Source: G963556115 sp963667375 (GTDB taxonomy: Bacteria > Planctomycetota > SZUA-567). Taken from it: DNA of 64,000 nucleotides. Positions 62,113 through 64,000 of the stretch are shown piece after piece. Under the pieces are notes generated by a model, which was given only the letters and a program-made list of their open reading frames with translations, did not search any database and was not told where the DNA came from. The position numbers were made by a program, and so were the translations under genes. Position 1 is the stretch's first letter. Each line of letters starts with the position of its first letter. Location: assembly GCA_963667375.1 (NCBI GenBank), contig OY763323.1, positions 1,116,001 to 1,180,000 on the forward strand, read 5' to 3'.

Positions 62113-64000
62113 ATGTTGAGTCAGGATGATAAAATCCTAGAGCGTTTTTTAGCAGAATCCAGAGAGCATCTGGCAAGTGTGGAGAATGATCTGCTCGAGC
62201 TGGAACAGCAGGGTGATGACATAGATTATGAACTGGTGAATTGTATTTTTCGTACTATTCATGCGGTAAAGGGCGGGGCCTTTTTTTTTGGGCTTGAAAA
62301 GCTTGGTGATCTTTCACGTCATCTTGAGGTTATACTGGATCGTATACGTCGTGGTGAGCTTACGCTTACTGCCGATGTTATTGCTATTTTACTCTCAGGC
62401 TCAGAGCAGCTCAATCTTATGCTTGATAATATTGATAATTTAGACAGTTTTAACATCTCAGATATTGATAGAAGTATTGAGGAACTGTTGTTTGTGACTT
62501 TTTCTGAAGAGGAAAAGCTGGAGAGCAGTTCTTTTATTGATATCAAGTTTCCTGATGGTAAAAAGATCTTTACGGTAAATAAGTATGACTTTCTGCGTGC
62601 CGCTGAGACCGAAAAAGGCGGTGCTAATGTTTATTTGTTGAGTTATGATCTGATACAGGATTTAGAACAGAAAAATAAGACTCCATGGGAGGTGATTTCT
62701 GAACTGCTGCAGATCTGTGTTTTTATCGACAGTAAGGTCGATATTGATTCTATCGGTACACTTGATTCTGACCTTCCTACGTCAATTCCTTTTTATGTTC
62801 TTATTTCAACAGTTATTGAGCAGCATCTGTTATGTGATCTGATAAGTATTGATGCACGCAGTGTATTCCATGTACGTAAAGACGGAATAATTGAGAACCT
62901 TTCTTATGAAAATAAATCAGAACTTGTGGAATCGATTATGGATTATTTTCTTACCGGTTCCCCTTCAGTTAATGCACAGACTGGTAATAAAAGCTTGCGG
63001 CTGAGTGAAGAAAGTCTTGAATATCTTAAACGGCATACCGCTATCCTTAAGCAACTTGGTCAGATGCTTAAATCCAATTGTAATTGTTCAAATCGTGATC
63101 TGATTATCAAGCTTAATGCTGAGATTGGGGGAATTTTTTCAGAACTTTCAGGGGTAGTGAGAGTCAATCAATCAGCTGATACAGGGCAGGCGCGCGAAGG
63201 AAGTATACAGGACGGTGCTACTGAAAGAATGTCACTCATTGTTTTTAAGAATGGGTCAGTGCTTCTGGCGTTGCCGTTATTACTTATAGAGCGACTGGAA
63301 AAGATCGGTGCCGGAAAATTGCAGGCTGCGGCTGACGGTCTCCTCTCCTATAACGGCAAGAAGATAGAATTGATATCCTCTTCTGAAATATGTGAAGACG
63401 CTGTGCTGGAGGACGGAGCGGAGTATATTGTAGCGGTATTGCGCGGGCAGCGCCGTAATTATGGTATAATTTTTAACAGTATATTTACTATAAGTAATAC
63501 CAGTACTCCTATTTATTCTGTAGAACCCGTGAAGGCAAACATTGTCGGGACGGTGGTTTTGGACGGATGTATGGTCCGTCTTCTGGATCTGCATCGCTTA
63601 ATAATGCCTACTCCGGTTGAGCAGATGTCGGTAACAGCCAGTGCCGGTGCGGATGTCAAGTGTGTTTTGCTGCTGGATAATTCGAATCTATTTCTGGGGT
63701 ATATCAAGGGTATTCTGCAGAAGTACGGGTTAATTGTCTATCTTGCGAAAAACAGGCAGGAGGTTTATGAAACTCTTGAAGAGTATGGGGATGATGTCGG
63801 CTTGATTCTGTGTGGTCTCAATTTTCCTGAAAAGAACATATTGTCTTTCATACAGAGTCTGAAGGATAAAAAGCTGTATCCCGATATCAGGATTATAGCG
63901 CTGACGATGCTGGTTGGGGAAGAAAAGAAATTTCTACGACTTGACAAAAATAAGCTTATAAGCGGCTATATTCCGAAGATGGATTTTTATAATATTGTGA
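62113..64000 (+). CDS. CheA-like Hpt-CheW-receiver protein without kinase domains (partial at 3' end)
   Basis: At least 629 codons, open through the window end; it has no stop here. Regions: Hpt at about 1-115 with FRTIHAVKGGAFFFGLEKLG (phospho-His 50); a CheA P2-like regulatory region at about 140-235 (PWEVISELLQICVFIDSKVD); a linker; CheW-like domain from about 373 to 495 (MSLIVFKNGSVLLALPLLLI, GTVVLDGCMVRLLDLHRLI); receiver-like domain from about 516 (KCVLLLDNSNLFLGYIKGIL). Between P2-like and CheW there are only about 130 residues, with no N, G1 or G2 boxes, so the dimerisation and ATPase domains are missing. The receiver reads LILCGLNFPEK with Gly 568 where the acceptor Asp should be. 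Starts 19 bp after the STAS gene. I checked the frame from 62113 to 64000 and found no frameshift. Confidence 0.8.
   Translation, partial: MLSQDDKILERFLAESREHLASVENDLLELEQQGDDIDYELVNCIFRTIHAVKGGAFFFGLEKLGDLSRHLEVILDRIRRGELTLTADVIAILLSGSEQLNLMLDNIDNLDSFNISDIDRSIEELLFVTFSEEEKLESSSFIDIKFPDGKKIFTVNKYDFLRAAETEKGGANVYLLSYDLIQDLEQKNKTPWEVISELLQICVFIDSKVDIDSIGTLDSDLPTSIPFYVLISTVIEQHLLCDLISIDARSVFHVRKDGIIENLSYENKSELVESIMDYFLTGSPSVNAQTGNKSLRLSEESLEYLKRHTAILKQLGQMLKSNCNCSNRDLIIKLNAEIGGIFSELSGVVRVNQSADTGQAREGSIQDGATERMSLIVFKNGSVLLALPLLLIERLEKIGAGKLQAAADGLLSYNGKKIELISSSEICEDAVLEDGAEYIVAVLRGQRRNYGIIFNSIFTISNTSTPIYSVEPVKANIVGTVVLDGCMVRLLDLHRLIMPTPVEQMSVTASAGADVKCVLLLDNSNLFLGYIKGILQKYGLIVYLAKNRQEVYETLEEYGDDVGLILCGLNFPEKNILSFIQSLKDKKLYPDIRIIALTMLVGEEKKFLRLDKNKLISGYIPKMDFYNIV

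Overview
This is a gene-dense bacterial chromosomal window with moderate GC, AT-rich gaps, no phage, insertion-sequence or CRISPR signature, and genes on both strands in short operons. A 63-aa basic protein at 43602-43793 matches the small basic signature protein of the PVC superphylum (Planctomycetes, Verrucomicrobia, Chlamydiae, Lentisphaerae). Lipoproteins, an LPS-type heptosyltransferase homologue, a Wza-like exporter and an RND exporter show a Gram-negative envelope. A D-lactate dehydrogenase and an iron alcohol dehydrogenase suggest fermentative capacity. A member of the PVC group, perhaps Lentisphaerota-like, is my best inference, but the phylum is not proven from this window.

Layout. 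0-3 kb: RluA-type pseudouridine synthase, then a FlgN-like chaperone with a FleS/FlrB-type sensor kinase. 3-7.3 kb (minus): operon of an HD-GYP-N-terminal-like protein, an HDOD protein, a GAF/PAS histidine kinase and an M48 membrane protease. 7.4-13.9 kb (minus): LolA/LolB-like lipoprotein, zinc-ribbon membrane protein, giant RND exporter, inositol monophosphatase and NAD kinase. 14-15.5 kb: small acidic protein behind a nested inverted repeat, then cheR. 15.7-18.8 kb: lspA, Fe-ADH, pyrD, tRNA-Cys. 18.9-24.9 kb: glutaredoxin-like protein, orphan ABC ATPase, EAL-HDOD protein, priA. 25-30.6 kb: TolB-like and CsgG-like lipoproteins, GT87-like membrane protein, orphan TrpB2. 30.8-36.6 kb (minus): ribose-type ABC transporter with an epimerase and a Gfo/Idh/MocA dehydrogenase. 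37-49.6 kb: crcB, GT9, ldhA, a probable sigma-54 operon of two small proteins, lipoate ligase-like, DUF89-like, PVC signature protein, panD, holA, hemW, acnB. 49.7-54 kb (minus): a four-gene exopolysaccharide export module of the XrtA/PEP-CTERM-associated type. 54.2-57.9 kb: pdxB, a repeat-rich secreted protein, an STN-domain protein. 58-64 kb: a large hybrid histidine kinase, a STAS protein and a CheA-like gene that runs off the window end.

The most unusual features are regulatory. (1) The unfinished CheA-like protein (62113-64000) has Hpt, P2-like, CheW and receiver regions, but no room for the dimerisation and ATPase domains, and its receiver lacks the phospho-acceptor Asp. (2) A two-gene small-protein operon (40285-40761, first product a 48-aa membrane protein) sits behind a sigma-54-like -24/-12 element and two TTGATATCAA palindromes whose centres are 21 bp apart. 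(3) Several proteins keep a signalling or catalytic fold but have lost key residues: the BY-kinase-like protein (Walker A Lys to Val), the second Hpt of the hybrid kinase (His to Arg) and the DUF89 protein (Asp-Asn to Ala-Ser). (4) Long perfect inverted repeats lie at 49669-49726 and, nested, at 14378-14439; a 20-bp intergenic motif occurs twice with one mismatch (15534, 41664).
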